From positions 1 through 6,718 of the forward strand of contig CAMFLD010000158.1 in assembly GCA_945957245.1 (NCBI GenBank): a stretch of 6,718 nucleotides of DNA, read 5' to 3'. This DNA comes from an uncultured Flavobacterium sp. (lineage in GTDB: Bacteria; Bacteroidota; Bacteroidia; Flavobacteriales; Flavobacteriaceae). Below the pieces are notes generated by a model that was given only the letters and a program-made list of their open reading frames with translations, had not been told where the DNA came from and searched no databases. Positions 3,968 to 6,718 of the stretch are shown piece after piece (position 1 is the stretch's first letter; each line of letters starts with the position of its first letter). The position numbers and the translations under genes are program-made.

Positions 3968-6718
3968 TTAGTTTTGGGTTCTGTAGTTATATTCATCTTC
4001 AGTAAGTATGTTTCCGGCCGCATCCCTTACCCTAATCAATCTTCCAAAGCCGTCATACTCATAGGTAGTTTTATAACCTCTAGGGTCAGTAATGGTTTCA
4101 ACACCCACCAGTGGGATATAAGTATAAGTAGTGACCATGGCATTAGGCAGAGTACTTCTTAGGTTATTGATAGCAGTAAGGTCTCCTTCCTTAAGATTAT
4201 TGAAACTTATTCCTGTAGCCGCAGCAATCTGGGCATTGGTTGCATTCTCTACCTTGGCTATAGGTTCAGATTTATTATAAGCCCAGATGTAGGATATGGT
4301 TATACCTTTCGACTGTTGTAGTTCGGTAGGGTTTCCATACATGTCATAGGCAGTATAATCAACCCTGTCTTCAGCACTAGTGCTGTTTTTGATGGTTTTT
4401 ATAAATCTAGGCAGGTAAGCAGCATTACCCGGGTAACTGTTATCATACACAATCTGGCTTTTTGATAATAAGTCATCATTTTTGTATTGTTCTATCCGCT
4501 CAATCTCTGATATACGATTCTGATGACCGGGAGCATCTCCACTATGATAGAAATAATCGGTTCTTAAAACCTCTCCTTTGCTGTTGATTAGGGTCGATTC
4601 GCTTATCTGTTTGTTAACTGGGTTATAATCGTAACTCTCATCGGTCTGTACAATATTCGGGGTAGAACTGCCCGCTTCGTAAAAATAATCCTGTGTAGTT
4701 TTGCTGACAAGCTTAGACCAGCCACTGGCTTCATGTACCAGATTAATATCGATATACTCCCTAGGAAGCTTTATATAACTCTTATAAATACATTCTATGT
4801 TAAGAATACAGTTTGCAGTGCAGGTATTCAGAAAACTGTAGGCCGATTTAAACATAGCATAGTTGTCAAAAAGATAGGTAAAGGGATCATTTAGTCCTAA
4901 ATAATTAGTGGTAACCCCATATAAGGTATCTTCAAAAGGAGTGCTCTCAATATTATAATTATACGTAATCTCTTTAAGCATTCTAAAATTTTTATCCAAT
5001 ACCTCTTCTTTTTTCAGTAACCCTCTTTGGTAATCCAAATTATAGTAAGGTAAAAACGGATACGAACTGACCAGAGCATCAGATTCAGGAACGTCGATGG
5101 GAGAAGCATAAGTATAATGGGTTTCTCCGTTATTTTTTTCCTTAACTGTTACATTTTGGTAACCAACATCAGCCCCTGCGGTTTTAATAGCTTTTATATT
5201 ATTATAATCTGTATATTTCGTAAAATAAAAATCAATAACCTCTTCATCAATAGGGCAGGTAAAGGCCATACCCACCAAGTAGAAGTAATATTGCTTGTCA
5301 AAATTATATTGAAAGAGGGGTTTGGCAGATACCAGCGAGCCACTGCTCTTTTGAGGATTACTAAAAAAGGAATACGAATAATATTTTTCCTTTTCAGGCA
5401 ATACCGTTGGGTTAGAATAGCTGTAATAGTCTCCGGATACAGTATCCGAAGTGAAATATCCTATCCTGCGTATCCTGTTTCCTCCACCATAAAGAAACTG
5501 CAGATTATTGCCGTTTTTTTCCTTGTAATAGGCAGTAATGGATGCATTGTAATGATTTTCAGGAAAATTTCCATCCATACTTGAAAAATCTATGTAATAA
5601 ATCCCGGGGTCAAGATCCTTGAATTTTTGATTACAGCTTAAAGGATCCTGACAGTTACCATATTCAAAACTTCTTATAAAAGTATAACTGGTTCCGTTAT
5701 AACGGTATAATTTAAATCGGTAATCACTGACTGATGCCCCATAAGTATTAATCTGAGCCACAAAAGTAACGTCCTGTTTCTGGTTTTCACCGATGGTAAA
5801 GACATATTGTTTGGTATTAAAAGCGGAATCAAAAACCACCGTACTTGACTGAAAATCCCAGTTCCTGATATTATCATTAAAGTCTGTAACAGGCTTATCG
5901 CCAATATAGGAATACGTATTAGGTTCAAAATCGAAAATGATACAGCCCCCCGTGGGAAGAGTCATTTTCTGGATAGTCTCTAAAGAAGTTGTTTGCGGGG
6001 TAACCTCCCTGTAGGCCATCCCATCAATATCATAAGAAGGACGAAGATTATAATATCCCCAGTAATCTTTTCCAAGGGTACCTTCAAATCCCGGATTTTT
6101 TCTATACTCTAAAGAATAAGATTCTACTTTAGAGTCTTTATAATTCTCAAAATTCACACTCTCTAGCATCATTCTTTTCTTTATAACTGTAGAATATGTT
6201 TGGGTCAGGGATACTTTTTTTACTTTATGGTTATCCCAGTCTTGTACTATAAACCCTTTAAAAACATAACTACTGTCTGAGTGGTAAAAATTAGTGTCTT
6301 CCCTGCCTTTAAGATAATTAAAACTGATATGGCATTTGTTCACCACATTGATGTTGGTGATTTTTTTTGTAGTCACCCATTTTTGATTCGTTGTTGTAAT
6401 GTGTTTGGAATCCACCCTTTCCGAACCTCCTCCAAAATGAGTGGTTATATAATCAAAAATATCCTGTAAATCAAAACGGGAATCCAGATTATATATAGAA
6501 GAATTATCCATGGTGTTCTCCATATTTTTTTGGGTCCCATCATTGTTATAACTTATGCTTAAGAGTAGATTATTATTGTTGTCGTAAATTCCCGATAAAT
6601 GAAATGCACTTTTAAAAGTTGTAAATTTTGATGCGGTAGTTACTGGTTCAGGATTTTCTGAAGACTGACCCTGAGTAGTTGTTATAGTGTTGGTTTTAGT
6701 AACTTCAGCAATATCAAA
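3968..6718 (-). CDS. YD/RHS-repeat partner protein of the DUF6443-type toxin, 5' end outside the window
   Basis: This gene is open to the right edge: reading upstream from the ATG at 6523 gives 65 more stop-free codons with ordinary protein character (for example HLSGIYDNNNN and LLLSISYNNDGTQKN). The ATG at 6523 is therefore probably internal and the real start, with any signal peptide, is not visible. About 916 residues are seen. Landmarks, numbered from the ATG at 6523, are MTLPTGGCIIFDFEPNTY (187-204), a beta-rich insert (about 235-333), GGGNRIRRIGYF (346-357), YTYASPIDVPE (470-480), DYQRGLLKKEEV (497-508), a cysteine cluster (C568, C572, C578), and YD-type repeats at the C-terminus (YTAYDMYGN, YEYDGFGRL). 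From memory this pattern is the Bacteroidota Rhs protein that precedes a DUF6443 protein. It has no visible toxin tip, so I infer a shell or scaffold role for its downstream partner. The cysteines fit an exported protein. It ends six bases before the next gene, which implies one transcript. Family placement is fairly sure; function is inferred. Confidence 0.85.
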   Translation of the reverse strand, partial: FDIAEVTKTNTITTTQGQSSENPEPVTTASKFTTFKSAFHLSGIYDNNNNLLLSISYNNDGTQKNMENTMDNSSIYNLDSRFDLQDIFDYITTHFGGGSERVDSKHITTTNQKWVTTKKITNINVVNKCHISFNYLKGREDTNFYHSDSSYVFKGFIVQDWDNHKVKKVSLTQTYSTVIKKRMMLESVNFENYKDSKVESYSLEYRKNPGFEGTLGKDYWGYYNLRPSYDIDGMAYREVTPQTTSLETIQKMTLPTGGCIIFDFEPNTYSYIGDKPVTDFNDNIRNWDFQSSTVVFDSAFNTKQYVFTIGENQKQDVTFVAQINTYGASVSDYRFKLYRYNGTSYTFIRSFEYGNCQDPLSCNQKFKDLDPGIYYIDFSSMDGNFPENHYNASITAYYKEKNGNNLQFLYGGGNRIRRIGYFTSDTVSGDYYSYSNPTVLPEKEKYYSYSFFSNPQKSSGSLVSAKPLFQYNFDKQYYFYLVGMAFTCPIDEEVIDFYFTKYTDYNNIKAIKTAGADVGYQNVTVKEKNNGETHYTYASPIDVPESDALVSSYPFLPYYNLDYQRGLLKKEEVLDKNFRMLKEITYNYNIESTPFEDTLYGVTTNYLGLNDPFTYLFDNYAMFKSAYSFLNTCTANCILNIECIYKSYIKLPREYIDINLVHEASGWSKLVSKTTQDYFYEAGSSTPNIVQTDESYDYNPVNKQISESTLINSKGEVLRTDYFYHSGDAPGHQNRISEIERIEQYKNDDLLSKSQIVYDNSYPGNAAYLPRFIKTIKNSTSAEDRVDYTAYDMYGNPTELQQSKGITISYIWAYNKSEPIAKVENATNAQIAAATGISFNNLKEGDLTAINNLRSTLPNAMVTTYTYIPLVGVETITDPRGYKTTYEYDGFGRLIRVRDAAGNILTEDEYNYRTQN
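5525..5821 (-). other. Beta-sandwich-like insert in the partner protein
   Basis: Residues about 235-333, counted from the ATG at 6523, read as alternating strands: YVFTIGENQKQDVTFVAQI, YRFKLYRYNGTSYTFIRSF, LDPGIYYIDFSS and HYNASITAYY. Two cysteines (C291 and C297) could form a disulfide in the GNCQDPLSCNQ loop. The layout (DPGIYYIDF following strands of 'F/Y-x-L' type) resembles bacterial pre-peptidase-like or jelly-roll accessory domains rather than YD repeats. It lies between two segments typical of the family (FDFEPNTYSY and GGGNRIRRI), so it looks like an inserted module. Confidence 0.5.

Noticed and set aside
3962..3970. The two large genes as one gene broken by a nonsense mutation
   Set aside because: A clear signal peptide begins at the second ATG, and the paired-gene arrangement matches what I know of this family.
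5117..5584. Plus-strand open frame of 155 codons with hydrophobic stretches
   Set aside because: It is antisense to the Tyr/Asn-rich partner gene, whose complement naturally yields Ile/Val-rich sequence; there is no sign of a start region or family match.
5674..5928. Minus-strand open frame of 84 codons
   Set aside because: It overlaps the partner gene in another frame and has low-complexity Leu/Ile content with no known motif.
6361..6368. Run of eight T (eight A on the coding strand) as a possible phase-variation tract
   Set aside because: It encodes Lys-Lys in an AT-rich gene, and similar A/T runs of seven occur elsewhere (3952-3958, 6525-6531), so it is not exceptional.

Overview
The window looks like part of a polymorphic-toxin locus from a member of the Bacteroidota, most likely a Flavobacterium-like organism. 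The reasons are the AT-rich non-core DNA, A-rich leaders without a clear Shine-Dalgarno sequence, and two large proteins that match the Bacteroidota type of Rhs/YD-repeat gene pair (a DUF6443-type N-terminus and an RHS core with the local signatures 'YQYKDHLGN', 'YYPFG' and 'AFAENKLGLGRELEG'). Family names come from recognition of motifs, not from a database search.

All three genes lie on the minus strand and read from right to left. The first (3968..6718) is a YD-repeat partner protein whose 5' end lies beyond the right edge of the window. Six bases after its stop codon, and in the same reading frame, begins the second gene (506..3961). It encodes a Sec signal peptide, a DUF6443-like segment, about 16 YD-type repeats, the RHS-associated core domain and a variable C-terminal tip. 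The tip carries the D...ExK signature of a PD-(D/E)XK (restriction-endonuclease-fold) nuclease. Thirty bases further on is a small cytosolic, mildly acidic protein (89..475), placed where the cognate immunity gene is expected.

Together these suggest a three-gene transcription unit: shell partner, shell plus nuclease warhead, then immunity. The first two genes may build one Rhs cage in two pieces, by analogy with TcB/TcC, and the third would protect the producer and its kin. GC content in sampled 60-base blocks falls from about 53-63% near the start of the Rhs gene to about 27-32% at the toxin tail and 30% in the small gene, as expected if the toxin/immunity end is exchanged separately from the shell. 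No RNA genes, CRISPR arrays, insertion sequences or convincing terminators were seen. Bases 1..88 hold no supportable gene.
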